The notes beneath the pieces were generated by a model. The model made no database searches, had not been told where the DNA came from, and saw only the letters and a program-made list of their open reading frames with translations. From Marinifilum fragile JCM 15579 (lineage in GTDB: Bacteria; Bacteroidota; Bacteroidia; Bacteroidales; Marinifilaceae), in assembly GCF_001310955.1 (NCBI RefSeq), contig NZ_BAZX01000006.1, positions 94,656-158,655 of the forward strand: 64,000 bases of DNA, read 5' to 3'. Numbering within the stretch: the stretch's first letter is position 1; the number at the start of each line of letters is the position of its first letter. The position numbers and the translations under genes are program-made. Below, piece by piece: positions 7,663 through 16,524 of this stretch.

Positions 7663-8955
7663 ATGAAGTATTTCAGTACCAATAATAAAGAACTGCGTTA
7701 CAGTTTTAAAGAGGCTGTTGTAAAAGGATTAGCTCCCGATAAAGGATTGTTTTTCCCTGTTAATATTCCAAAACTGAGCGATCAGTTTTTTAATGAATTA
7801 CCTAATAAAAGTCTTGCAGAAATAGGATTTGAAGTGGCCAAACATTTTGTAGGGGAAGACATCAAAGAAAAGGAACTCAAAAATATTTGCGAAGAAGTAT
7901 TCAATTTTCCGATTCCTTTGGTTAAGGTAGAAGAAGGAGTGTATGGCTTAGAGTTATTTCATGGTCCAACTTGTGCATTTAAGGATGTAGGAGCACGATT
8001 CATGAGTCGTTGCCTTAGCGCTTTTGCAAAGGAGAGTAAAAGAGAGCTAACCATACTGGTTGCAACTTCAGGTGATACAGGAAGTGCTGTTGCCAATGGA
8101 TTTTTGGGAGTTGAGGGAGTGAATGTGATTATTCTTTATCCAAAAGGGAAGGTGAGTCACATTCAAGAGCAGCAGCTTACCACCATGGGGCAAAATATTA
8201 CAGCTCTTGAAGTGGAAGGAACATTCGACGATTGTCAGGCTTTGGTTAAGGATGCTTTCGCAGATGACGAGTTGAATACAAAATACAAGCTAACCTCTGC
8301 CAATTCTATTAACATTGCACGTTTGTTGCCTCAGAGTTTCTATTATTTCTATGCGTGGGCTCAATTGCAAGAAAAAAATAAGGAAGTAATTGTTTCAGTG
8401 CCTAGTGGAAATTACGGCAACCTAACAGGAGGATTGCTGGCAAAACAAATGGGATTACCAATTCATAAATTTGTTGCAGCTGCAAATAGAAACAAGATTG
8501 TGCCAGACTATTTGGATAGTGGAAAATATCAGCCAAAACCATCGGTTCAAACCATTTCTAATGCCATGGATGTTGGAGCTCCTAGTAACTTTTCGCGTAT
8601 GATGGAAATTTACAAAGAGAATTACTCTGATGTAATTAAAGATATAAATGGAGCATGGTATTCCGATGATGAAACCAAAGCTGTTATGAAAGAAGTTTAT
8701 GAGCGTGAGTCGTATATTTTAGATCCTCATGGTGCCGTTGGCTATATGGGACTTAACAAATACCTTAATAGAGAAAAACAAGTTGGGATATTTTTAGAAA
8801 CCGCACATCCTGCTAAGTTTAAAGACATTGTTGAGAAAGTAATCGAAAAAGAGGTGGAAATACCCAATTATTTGCAAGAATGTTTAAAAAAAGAAAAAAA
8901 ATGTGTTGTTATCGGAAAAGAATATCAGGTGTTTAAAAATTATCTATTGAGATAA
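7663..8955 (+). CDS. thrC: Threonine synthase
   Basis: A PLP-dependent lyase of about 430 residues that converts O-phosphohomoserine to threonine. The N-terminus MKYFSTNN and the PLP-lysine motif HGPTCAFKDVGARF (Lys near residue 107) are typical of ThrC. SGDTGSAVANGF forms the phosphate-binding loop and VPSGNYGNLTGG is a second conserved stretch. I prefer the ATG at 7663; another lies two codons upstream. It closes the threonine operon, and an intrinsic terminator follows 15 bases after the stop. Confidence 0.96.
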   Translation: MKYFSTNNKELRYSFKEAVVKGLAPDKGLFFPVNIPKLSDQFFNELPNKSLAEIGFEVAKHFVGEDIKEKELKNICEEVFNFPIPLVKVEEGVYGLELFHGPTCAFKDVGARFMSRCLSAFAKESKRELTILVATSGDTGSAVANGFLGVEGVNVIILYPKGKVSHIQEQQLTTMGQNITALEVEGTFDDCQALVKDAFADDELNTKYKLTSANSINIARLLPQSFYYFYAWAQLQEKNKEVIVSVPSGNYGNLTGGLLAKQMGLPIHKFVAAANRNKIVPDYLDSGKYQPKPSVQTISNAMDVGAPSNFSRMMEIYKENYSDVIKDINGAWYSDDETKAVMKEVYERESYILDPHGAVGYMGLNKYLNREKQVGIFLETAHPAKFKDIVEKVIEKEVEIPNYLQECLKKEKKCVVIGKEYQVFKNYLLR

Positions 8956-8970
8956 AAATTGATCAGATTA

Positions 8971-8997
8971 AACCAGGCCAAAAGGCTTGGTTTTTTT
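8971..8997 (+). terminator. Intrinsic terminator of the threonine operon
   Basis: AACCAGGCC (8971-8979) pairs with GGCTTGGTT (8984-8992) across an AAAA loop, followed by T residues to 8997. One G-T pair is included. Bases 8998-9308 downstream are AT-rich and I see no gene or structure in them. Confidence 0.9.
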
Positions 8998-9308
8998 GTG
9001 AGTTTAAATAGCTTGGGAATTAAGTGTTTAAAGTGTTGAGGAAAATATTAAGAGATTGTGAATTTATCTTATCTTTCAGAAGATAAAGGCTTAAGGAAAG
9101 GTGTGTTGTAGGGTTTGTTTAAATGTTTGATTTTTATAAAGGCTTTTCGTAAATAGAATTTGGTTAAATTAAAATCTAGGCTAAATAGTTTTATGATTTA
9201 ATAATAGATGCTGTATATGTTATATTCAGTACGATTTAAAAATTATTGTTTGTTTATTATGTTTTGATTTTAAAAAGATGAATTTTCTTATTTTTTCCTA
9301 ACTGAAAT

Positions 9309-9338
9309 TTGCAAACGTCCAGAAATCCTTTATATTTG
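9309..9338 (+). promoter_or_regulatory. Bacteroidota-type promoter of the HU gene
   Basis: TTG at 9309-9311 and TATATTTG at 9331-9338 are separated by 19 bases, matching the phylum's -33 TTG / -7 TAnnTTTG promoter. The start codon of the HU gene is 51 bases further on, leaving a short untranslated leader. Confidence 0.7.
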
Positions 9339-9389
9339 TATAGAAATCAAATTTAAAAGCATTTTTTAACCCTAAAATTTTATAAAGTT

Positions 9390-9662
9390 ATGAACAAAGC
9401 TCAATTAATTGATGCAATTGCTAGCAAGGCTGGTTTAACTAAAGCGGATTCTAAAAAAGCATTAGACGCTTTCATTGAAACTACTACTGAAGCATTAAAA
9501 GGTGATGATAGAGTAGCTCTTGTTGGATTCGGTTCATTCTCTGTATCTAAGCGTGACGCTAGAACTGGTAGAAACCCACAAACTGGTAAGCCAATCAATA
9601 TCCCTGCAAAAAAGGTTATTAAATTTAAGGCTGGTTCAGAATTAGCAGACTCAGTACAATAA
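9390..9662 (+). CDS. hup: HU-family histone-like DNA-binding protein
   Basis: A 90-residue protein with the exact size and layout of bacterial HU. The N-terminal helices ([11 protein letters not shown]) are followed by the conserved GFGSFSV strand. The DNA-binding beta arm contains [14 protein letters not shown], with the Pro that intercalates in DNA kinks. It compacts and bends DNA in the nucleoid. A strong promoter match lies upstream and a terminator downstream, so it is a single-gene transcript. Confidence 0.97.
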   Translation: MNKAQLIDAIASKAGLTKADSKKALDAFIETTTEALKGDDRVALVGFGSFSVSKRDARTGRNPQTGKPINIPAKKVIKFKAGSELADSVQ

Positions 9663-9685
9663 ATATATTGTAAGTCATAAGAAAT

Positions 9686-9714
9686 TAGGGGGGTAGAAAA
9701 TACCTCCTTTTTTT
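9686..9714 (+). terminator. Intrinsic terminator of the HU gene
   Basis: GGGGGGTA (9687-9694 region) pairs with TACCTCC (9701-9707), with one G-T pair, across a GAAAA-type loop and runs into seven T residues. It lies between the HU gene and the methyltransferase gene. Confidence 0.85.
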
Positions 9715-9732
9715 ATACCACAAATTTTAAAG

Positions 9733-10389
9733 ATGGAAAAAGATTTACTAGTCAGATCTATTCAATTTCTGGAAGAATTTGCAACAGAAAAACGTAAAAA
9801 TCTGATAAATGAAAATGTGGACAACCGCACAAGGTATATTACTGTGGCACTGGAAAATATTTTTCAACCGCAAAATGCCAGTGCTGTAATTCGATCATGT
9901 GATTGTTTTGGCATTCAGGATTTGCATGTAATAGAAAATTCAAACGAATATAACATAAATCCAGATGTTGTTATGGGAGCTTCAAAATGGGTGGACTTGT
10001 ATCGGTACAACAAAAACAAGGACAATACGCTTGATACCATAAAATCGTTGAAAGAGAAAGGTTATAGAATTGTTGCCACTACACCTCACACTAAGGATGT
10101 TCTTTTGCCAGATTTTGATTTGTCAAAGGGTAAATCAGTATTTTTCTTTGGAACAGAACTTACTGGTTTGTCGGATGTGGTTATGGATCACGCTGATGAG
10201 TTTGTTAAAATTCCAATGTATGGTTTTACCGAGAGTTTTAATATTTCTGTTTCAGCGGCACTTGTGTTAAATCATTTGGCGACGGAAGTGCGCAGAACTA
10301 AGGTAAATTGGCAGTTATCTGAACAAGAAAAATTAGAGCTTAAGTTGGATTGGCTAAAAAATCAGTTAGAAGAGGAGATAAACTGTTAG
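9733..10389 (+). CDS. trmH: TrmH-family RNA 2'-O-methyltransferase
   Basis: A 218-residue SpoU/TrmH (SPOUT) enzyme that transfers methyl from S-adenosylmethionine to a ribose 2'-OH, most likely Gm18 of tRNA. Motif 1 is seen in NIFQPQNASAVIRSCDCFGI (conserved Asn and Arg), motif 2 in FFFGTELTGLS and motif 3 in IPMYGFTESFNISVSAAL. These form the deep trefoil knot that binds the cofactor. The protein lacks a long N-terminal L30e domain, which favours TrmH over RlmB. tRNA Gm18 as target is inference from the subfamily. No close operon partner follows; the next gene is about 200 bases downstream. Confidence 0.85.
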   Translation: MEKDLLVRSIQFLEEFATEKRKNLINENVDNRTRYITVALENIFQPQNASAVIRSCDCFGIQDLHVIENSNEYNINPDVVMGASKWVDLYRYNKNKDNTLDTIKSLKEKGYRIVATTPHTKDVLLPDFDLSKGKSVFFFGTELTGLSDVVMDHADEFVKIPMYGFTESFNISVSAALVLNHLATEVRRTKVNWQLSEQEKLELKLDWLKNQLEEEINC

Positions 10390-10509
10390 AAGAGCAATTC
10401 AGACGTTGGGGAATCGACTGAAAATGATAATAATTAAAAGACTCTAAAAGCTGTGTATTTAGACCATTAATATTTTCATCAAATATTTCGGAAATGGTAA
10501 AAAGATTAT

Positions 10510-10517
10510 TATTTTTG
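10510..10517 (+). promoter_or_regulatory. -7 promoter element upstream of the LytTR regulator
   Basis: TATTTTTG fits TAnnTTTG and lies 70 bases before the start codon of the regulator. No good TTG -33 element is visible at the expected spacing, so the support is modest. Confidence 0.4.
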
Positions 10518-10587
10518 ATGAAGACATTATAAGAGTAGATAAATAAAATTTATTCGCTAATTCCTGATATTTAAATAATACCACTAT

Positions 10588-11295
10588 ATGAATTGTGTTG
10601 TAATTGACGATGATAAGCTTTCTAGAAAAGTTGTTGAGAGTTATATTGAGAGAACCGATTTCCTAACATTTGGAGCATCCTACCCAAGTGCAATTGATGC
10701 CATTAACAATATTAAGAAGAATGAGCCGGTAGACTTAATCTTTTTGGATATTGAAATGCCGGAAATGAGTGGAATGGAATTTTTAAACAGCCTTATCACA
10801 ACTCCTCAAATTATTATTATTTCTTCCAAAGAGCAATATGCTCTTGAAGCTTTTGAGTATGATGTAACGGACTATTTATTAAAACCTATTAGTTACAGTA
10901 GATTTTTTAAAGCAGTTAGCAAGGCTCATAAACGATATAAAAATAGCGAAGGATTCATTCAAGATAAGAATGAAATCTTTATTAAGAGCAACTCATCTCT
11001 TGTTCGTTTAAATTACGATGACATTCTTTGGATTGAAGCATTGGAGAATTATGTTGTGGTGAATACCTATCAGGAAAAGTATACCATTCATTTTACAATG
11101 AAGGCTATTGAAGAAAAAATGCCAGCGGCACGTTTCTCAAGAATACATCGTTCTTACATTGTAAATCTAAGTAAGATTGAAATGATTGAGGATAATTCAG
11201 TAATAATAAATACTGATGGAGGACCAAAATCAATTCCAATTGGAAAATCGTACCGTGATAAATTAATGGGTGATATTAATTTAATGACTCGATAG
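10588..11295 (+). CDS. LytTR-type response regulator
   Basis: A 235-residue two-component regulator. The receiver domain (about 1-118) has the acidic pocket IDDD near residue 7, the phospho-acceptor Asp54 in FLDIEMPEMSG, Ser79/80 and Lys99 in LLKPIS. The C-terminal LytTR DNA-binding domain (about 130-232) contains ILWIEALENYVVV and FSRIHRSYIVNLSKIE. Proteins of this type bind short direct repeats near promoters. No sensor kinase is adjacent, so it is an orphan here; a partner elsewhere is likely. Which genes it controls cannot be inferred from the window. Confidence 0.93.
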   Translation: MNCVVIDDDKLSRKVVESYIERTDFLTFGASYPSAIDAINNIKKNEPVDLIFLDIEMPEMSGMEFLNSLITTPQIIIISSKEQYALEAFEYDVTDYLLKPISYSRFFKAVSKAHKRYKNSEGFIQDKNEIFIKSNSSLVRLNYDDILWIEALENYVVVNTYQEKYTIHFTMKAIEEKMPAARFSRIHRSYIVNLSKIEMIEDNSVIINTDGGPKSIPIGKSYRDKLMGDINLMTR

Positions 11296-11347
11296 TTTTC
11301 TTTATAGCAGGATTTTTTTGAATTTTGTATTCAATAAAATTCTGTAT

Positions 11348-12541
11348 ATGATTACCAATAGACAATTATTTCTACAACACGTAGCTACAACTTCTGATTT
11401 TCCAATCGCATTGGAGATAGAAAGAGCAGAAGGTATATATATGTACGACCCGAGCGGGAAACCATATTTGGATCTCGTTTCGGGCGTTTCTGTTAGTAAC
11501 CTGGGGCATGGACATCCAAAGGTAAAACAAGCCATAAAGGATCAAGTAGATAAATACATGCATTTGATGGTGTATGGAGAATTTATCGAAACGCCGCAGG
11601 TGCAACTTGCCAAATTGCTATCCGATAATCTTCCGGAAAGCTTAAATTCAGTTTATTTCGTGAACTCAGGAAGTGAAGCGAATGAAGGAGCACTTAAATT
11701 AGCAAAAAGATATACTGGAAGATCCGAAATTATTCACTTTACAAGAGCATATCATGGAAGTACACACGGAGCATTAAGTGTGCTTTGCGATGAGGAAATG
11801 AAAAATTCATTCCGTCCATTGCTTCCTGATGTAAGAATGATTGAGTTCGGAAATGAAGGCGATTTGGAACAAATCACGGAGAAGACTGCTTGTGTAATTC
11901 TGGAACCAATTCAATCGGAAGGCGGAATGATTATTCCTTCGAAAGAATACATTCAGACTTTAAGAGCGCGTTGCACTGAGAAAGGAGCTTTGTTGATTTT
12001 TGATGAGGTACAAATGGGGTTCGGAAGAACTGGAAAACTATTTGCATTCGAACATTTCGATGTTGTGCCTGATATTTTGTGCTTGGCAAAAGCAATGGGT
12101 GGAGGAATGCCAGTTGGTGCCTTTATTTCGGACAAGAAAATTTTGGATTCATTCAAAACCAATCCAATGCTAGGACATATCACAACTTTTGGAGGTCATC
12201 CGGTTTGTTGTGCAGCAGCCAAAGCTTCATTAGAGGTTCTTTTGGAAGAAAATATTGTTGAAGATGTTCAACGTAAAGGAGAGCTGTTTGTTGAACTTTT
12301 AAAAGATCATCCGTTGGTGAAAGGATTTCGTCAACTGGGACTTTTTGTTGCAGTTGTTGTGGAGTCGAAAGAAATCATGTTGAAGATCATGAAAGAAGCA
12401 CATGAACTAGGTGTGGTGATGGATGCTTTCCTTTTTTGTGATAATGCTTACCGCATTGCACCTCCATTAAATATTACCGATGAGGAAATTCGACACGCTT
12501 CTGATCTTCTGATTCAGGCAATGGATAAAGTAAATAAATAA
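11348..12541 (+). CDS. Class III (acetylornithine-type) aminotransferase
   Basis: A PLP-dependent transaminase of about 397 residues. Visible motifs are FVNSGSEANEGALKLA (cofactor phosphate binding), YHGSTHGALS, IFDEVQMGFGRTG (conserved Asp contacting the pyridine nitrogen) and LAKAMGGGMPVGAF with the Schiff-base Lys near residue 248. It belongs to the ornithine / 4-aminobutyrate / acetylornithine transaminase group. No arginine-synthesis genes are nearby, so the substrate is open. I chose the ATG at 11348 (MITNRQLFLQH); ten in-frame codons upstream look non-coding. The gene ends two bases before the next start, so the two are almost certainly cotranscribed. Confidence 0.9.
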   Translation: MITNRQLFLQHVATTSDFPIALEIERAEGIYMYDPSGKPYLDLVSGVSVSNLGHGHPKVKQAIKDQVDKYMHLMVYGEFIETPQVQLAKLLSDNLPESLNSVYFVNSGSEANEGALKLAKRYTGRSEIIHFTRAYHGSTHGALSVLCDEEMKNSFRPLLPDVRMIEFGNEGDLEQITEKTACVILEPIQSEGGMIIPSKEYIQTLRARCTEKGALLIFDEVQMGFGRTGKLFAFEHFDVVPDILCLAKAMGGGMPVGAFISDKKILDSFKTNPMLGHITTFGGHPVCCAAAKASLEVLLEENIVEDVQRKGELFVELLKDHPLVKGFRQLGLFVAVVVESKEIMLKIMKEAHELGVVMDAFLFCDNAYRIAPPLNITDEEIRHASDLLIQAMDKVNK

Positions 12542-12543
12542 GC

Positions 12544-13341
12544 ATGAGGTTTATTGGTGTTGTAATAATTCTATTGTGCATGGTCTTTGGTGCCAATGCG
12601 CAATTATCGGAAGTAGAGAATGAAATTGCAGGTGATTTTGAACAATTGGTTCAAGCTGACAAAGATTCGTTAAAACTTGTAATCTGTAAGAAAATTGAAG
12701 ATTCATTTCAACGGGTTTTGCTTCAAAAGGAGAGTTTCGATTATTCTTTTTCTAAACTCAATCGAATGGGAAAAATTACATCACCAGATCTTAGATTTAG
12801 AATTTACAATTGGAACTGTGTGCTCTCTGATGGAAGCTATAAGTATTTTGGAATACTTCAATACAAGGAGAAATCTAAAGTGAAGGTGAAACTTCTTTCT
12901 GATAAAATTGATGCAGATATGTTTTCAAGATATCAACCAGAAAATTGGCCTGGAGCGTTATATTATAAGATTATTCCATTCAAATCGAAAGGTAGTGCAA
13001 GCTATTTGCTATTGGGATGGGATGGAAACAATGTTTCAACCAATAAGAAAGTGATAGAGGTGCTAAGTTTTGAAAAGACAGGGATAGAGTTCGGAAAACC
13101 TGTGATTTCTTGGAGGGGAAAACATCTGAATCGTGTGGTTTTTGAATATGCAAAGCAAGCACGAATGAGTATCAATTATCAGGAAAAAGAAAAGAGGTTG
13201 GTGTTCGATCATTTGTCGCCTTCCAAGCCTCAATTCGCAAACCAATTTGAATATTATGGTCCTGATTTTACCCATGATGCTTTGCAATTGAAGAAGGGAA
13301 TTTGGGTTTTACAGGAGGATGTAGATGTTAGAAACAAGTAA
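12544..13341 (+). CDS. Secreted protein of unknown function, linked to the aminotransferase gene
   Basis: A 265-residue protein with a signal peptide (MRFIGVVIILLCMVFGANAQ, signal peptidase I site after ANA). The mature part is rich in aromatic and charged residues (WNCVLSDGSYKYFGILQY, YYKIIPFKSKGSASYLLLGWDG) and looks beta-rich and soluble. I recognise no named domain. It starts two bases after the aminotransferase stop codon and lies 38 bases before the M49 peptidase, an arrangement suggesting one operon, but the biochemical link is unknown. Confidence 0.8.
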   Translation: MRFIGVVIILLCMVFGANAQLSEVENEIAGDFEQLVQADKDSLKLVICKKIEDSFQRVLLQKESFDYSFSKLNRMGKITSPDLRFRIYNWNCVLSDGSYKYFGILQYKEKSKVKVKLLSDKIDADMFSRYQPENWPGALYYKIIPFKSKGSASYLLLGWDGNNVSTNKKVIEVLSFEKTGIEFGKPVISWRGKHLNRVVFEYAKQARMSINYQEKEKRLVFDHLSPSKPQFANQFEYYGPDFTHDALQLKKGIWVLQEDVDVRNK

Positions 13342-13379
13342 TATCAATAAGAAAATCTGTTTATAAAAAGGTATAATTT

Positions 13380-15338
13380 ATGAGCGATACATTTAAATAT
13401 CAGACGGAACAATTTGCCGACATTAAAATATTAAGATATCAGGTACCTGGCTTTGGAGATTTAAGTTTGCAGCAAAAAAAGCTGATTTACTTTCTAGCTG
13501 AAGCTGCAAGGTGCGGTCGTGATATTCTATTCGATCAGAATAACAAGTACAACTTAAGGATAAGAAGAACTTTAGAAGCAATTGTAAAATCGTACGATGG
13601 AGATAGAGAGTCGGAAGATTTTAAGAATTTTTTGGTTTACACAAAAAGAGTGTGGTTCTCCAATGGTATTCATCATCATTATTCGATGGATAAGTTTCTG
13701 CCAGATTTCGATGAGGAGTATTTTGGTGACTTGCTGGCAAATACCAATTCTGATTTATTGCCATTGGGTGATAAAGAAGAGGTTATAGATCTAATGAATC
13801 AATTGGTGCCGGTAATTTTTGAGGAAAACACTGAGGCAAAAAGAGTTGTATTAAATCCTGATTTGGATTTAATTGCCGATTCGGCGAACAATTACTATGA
13901 AGGAGTTACTCAAAAAGAGGTAGAAGAATTCTACTCTAACGCAGATAAGGGTGATACTGAGAGACCTCTGTCCATTGGTTTAAATTCGAAGTTGACCAAA
14001 GAAAATGGCCAATTAATTGAAAAAATCTGGAAGCTTGGAGGAATGTATTCTCCTGCAATTGAGAAAGTAGTTTTCTGGTTAGAGAAAGCGATAGAGGTTG
14101 CCGATAGTGATCTTCAGAAAGAATCATTAATAAAATTGGTTGATTTTTATAGAACAGGCGATTTAAAAATATTCGACGAATATTCTATTCTTTGGGTGAA
14201 GGATTTGGATGCTCATGTAGATGTGGTAAACGGATTTATCGAAGTTTATGGTGATGCACTAGCCTTTAAAGCAAGCTGGGAATCGGTGGTTAACTTTAAA
14301 GATATTGAAGCAACCAAGCGAACCGAAATTATCTCCAATAATGCTCAGTGGTTCGAGGATAATTCTCCTGTTGATGAGAGGTTTAAGAAGGATGAAGTAA
14401 AAGGTGTGAGTGCCAAAGTAATTACAGTTGCCATGTTGGGTGGGGATTGTCATCCGGCTACGCCTATTGGAATTAACTTGCCAAATGCCGAATGGATTAG
14501 AAAAGAGCACGGAAGTAAATCCGTAACCATCGATAACATTACACATGCCTATCATCAATCGTCGCTGAAAAGTGGAATGTTGGAAGAGTTTGCTTATAGC
14601 GATGAGGAAGTTGCAAGAGCGAAAGAGCATGGCTACTTAGGCGGAAATTTGCATACCGATTTGCATGAGTGTTTGGGGCATGGATCGGGACAATTGTTGC
14701 CAGGTGTTGGCATGGATGCCTTAAAGAATTATCACTCTACACTAGAAGAGGCAAGAGCCGATTTGTTTGCACTGTACTATATGATGGATCCGAAAATGGT
14801 TGAAATCGGTTTGATGCCAAGTTTGGATGTTGCAAAAGCTGAGTATGATGGTTATATCCGCAACGGATTGTTGACTCAACTTACCCGTATAGAACTGGGT
14901 AAAGATATTGAGGAATCGCACATGCGAAACAGACAATTGATTGCAAAATGGGTATTTGAAAGGGGCGAGCATGTAATTGAGAAAGTGAAGAAGGAAGACA
15001 AAACTTTCTTTGTGGTGAAAGATTACGAAAAACTGAGAGAGCTATTTGGAGAGTTGCTTGCCGAAGTGCAAAGAATCAAATCAGAAGGTGATTTTGAAGC
15101 AGGAAAGGCTTTGGTTGAGAATTACGGAGTTAAAGTGGATGAAGAGCTACACCAAGAGGTGAAAGAGAGGTTCGAAAAATTGAGTCTTGCAGCTTATGCT
15201 GGTTTCATCAATCCTAATTATCATCCAATCATTGAAAATGATGAGATTGCTGATGTGGAGATATCCTATCCTATGGATTTTATGGAACAAATGTTAGAAT
15301 ACAGTGAAAAGTATTCTTTCTTGCCAAACATTAATTAA
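13380..15338 (+). CDS. Dipeptidyl-peptidase III-like zinc peptidase (family M49)
   Basis: A 652-residue metallopeptidase. The M49 signature HExxxGH is present as HECLGHGSGQL near residues 428-438, and the third zinc ligand is in EEARADLFALYY about 20 residues later. M49 enzymes release dipeptides from the N-terminus of oligopeptides. There is no signal peptide, so it acts in the cytoplasm. Bacteroidota members are usually somewhat shorter than human DPP III, as here. The exact substrate range is not predictable. It ends before a strong terminator at 15371-15401. Confidence 0.9.
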   Translation: MSDTFKYQTEQFADIKILRYQVPGFGDLSLQQKKLIYFLAEAARCGRDILFDQNNKYNLRIRRTLEAIVKSYDGDRESEDFKNFLVYTKRVWFSNGIHHHYSMDKFLPDFDEEYFGDLLANTNSDLLPLGDKEEVIDLMNQLVPVIFEENTEAKRVVLNPDLDLIADSANNYYEGVTQKEVEEFYSNADKGDTERPLSIGLNSKLTKENGQLIEKIWKLGGMYSPAIEKVVFWLEKAIEVADSDLQKESLIKLVDFYRTGDLKIFDEYSILWVKDLDAHVDVVNGFIEVYGDALAFKASWESVVNFKDIEATKRTEIISNNAQWFEDNSPVDERFKKDEVKGVSAKVITVAMLGGDCHPATPIGINLPNAEWIRKEHGSKSVTIDNITHAYHQSSLKSGMLEEFAYSDEEVARAKEHGYLGGNLHTDLHECLGHGSGQLLPGVGMDALKNYHSTLEEARADLFALYYMMDPKMVEIGLMPSLDVAKAEYDGYIRNGLLTQLTRIELGKDIEESHMRNRQLIAKWVFERGEHVIEKVKKEDKTFFVVKDYEKLRELFGELLAEVQRIKSEGDFEAGKALVENYGVKVDEELHQEVKERFEKLSLAAYAGFINPNYHPIIENDEIADVEISYPMDFMEQMLEYSEKYSFLPNIN

Positions 15339-15370
15339 GCTGAGCTAAAGTTATTTAGAAAATTGATAAT

Positions 15371-15401
15371 AAAAAGAGGTCGGAGCGACCTCTTTTTTTT
15401 T
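15371..15401. terminator. Strong terminator after the M49 peptidase
   Basis: AAAAAGAGGTCG (15371-15382) and CGACCTCTTTTT (15386-15397) form a twelve-pair stem with a GAG loop, continued by T residues to 15401. The A-tract on the 5' side would let it work on the minus strand too. Confidence 0.93.
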
Positions 15402-15416
15402 GTAATTTTATGATCT

Positions 15417-16457
15417 ATGAAAAAAACTCTGACTCTAATATTACTGACGCTTTCCTTACAAGCATTCTCACAAAAACATTTTGTAGAATTTCAAGATCAA
15501 AAAGTACCATCCACTTCCACATTCCGATCAATTCAGGTATATGATGATTCATGCATTTGGATTGGAGGTACCAATGGAAATTATTGCTACACAAATAATG
15601 GTGGACAAAGCTGGCAGAAAGCAATCGTGCCTGGTGCTGAAAAATTGGATTTTAGAGATTTGCACATGTTTAGCCAGAATCACATTGTACTTATGAGCTG
15701 TGGAAATGGTAAGGATTCCAGAATCTATATTACCAAGGATGGAGGTAAAAACTGGAAAATGACTACCCAGAATAAGCATGAAAAAGCTTTCTACAATGGA
15801 ATTGATTTTTGGAATGAAAAGGATGGAATCTTAACCAGCGATGCCATCGATGAAAAACCATATGTGCTGATTACGAATAATGGAGGAGAATCTTGGGAGA
15901 GGTTGATGCCTAATGAAATTCCTGATTTACTGGAGGGAGAATATGCTTTTGCTGCCAGCGGTACAGGAATCATTACACGTGGAGATGCTGAGGTATGGAT
16001 TGCAACAGGAGGATTGCACTCAAGAATTTTTTATTCGGCCGATAAGGGAAAGAATTGGGAGGTGAATGAAACGCCAATTATACAAGGGACATCAACAGAA
16101 GGAATCTACTCTTTCTATATAAATGACAAGAACAAAGCCATTTCGGTTGGAGGTAACTATAAGAAGATTGAAGATTGCAAGAGAAATGTAATTGTTTCGA
16201 AGGATTCAGGGAAAAGCTGGAAGTTGGCACTGGGAGCGGAAAAATTGGCATTTAAAGAGTGTGTGAAACAATTGGATACCCATGTTTGGATGGCTACCGG
16301 ACCAAGTGGTACTGCACTATCGATTGATGATGGAGAAAATTGGACCGAGGTTGACAACAGACCATTTCATACTTTCGATTATGATGCCAAAAGTAAAACA
16401 GGTTATTTGGCTGGCGGAAAAGGCAGTGTTGTAAAGTTTTATTTGAAGAAAAAATAA
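15417..16457 (+). CDS. Secreted Asp-box (YCF48/BNR-like) beta-propeller protein
   Basis: A 346-residue protein with a signal peptide (MKKTLTLILLTLSLQAFSQ). At least six Asp-box motifs of the form S/T-x-D/N-x-G-x-x-W are spread along it: TNNGGQSW, TKDGGKNW, TNNGGESW, SADKGKNW, SKDSGKSW and SIDDGENW. These mark turns in the blades of a beta propeller, as in YCF48/Hcf136-like and sialidase-fold proteins. It lacks the catalytic Arg triad pattern I would expect of a sialidase, so a binding or assembly role is more likely. Secreted or outer-membrane location is inferred from the signal peptide. Confidence 0.85.
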   Translation: MKKTLTLILLTLSLQAFSQKHFVEFQDQKVPSTSTFRSIQVYDDSCIWIGGTNGNYCYTNNGGQSWQKAIVPGAEKLDFRDLHMFSQNHIVLMSCGNGKDSRIYITKDGGKNWKMTTQNKHEKAFYNGIDFWNEKDGILTSDAIDEKPYVLITNNGGESWERLMPNEIPDLLEGEYAFAASGTGIITRGDAEVWIATGGLHSRIFYSADKGKNWEVNETPIIQGTSTEGIYSFYINDKNKAISVGGNYKKIEDCKRNVIVSKDSGKSWKLALGAEKLAFKECVKQLDTHVWMATGPSGTALSIDDGENWTEVDNRPFHTFDYDAKSKTGYLAGGKGSVVKFYLKKK

Positions 16458-16524
16458 CAGGACAATCGTGTAAGCAAACCCATCTGGTTTTGCTTCACTT
16501 ACAATAAGACCAAAACAAATTATA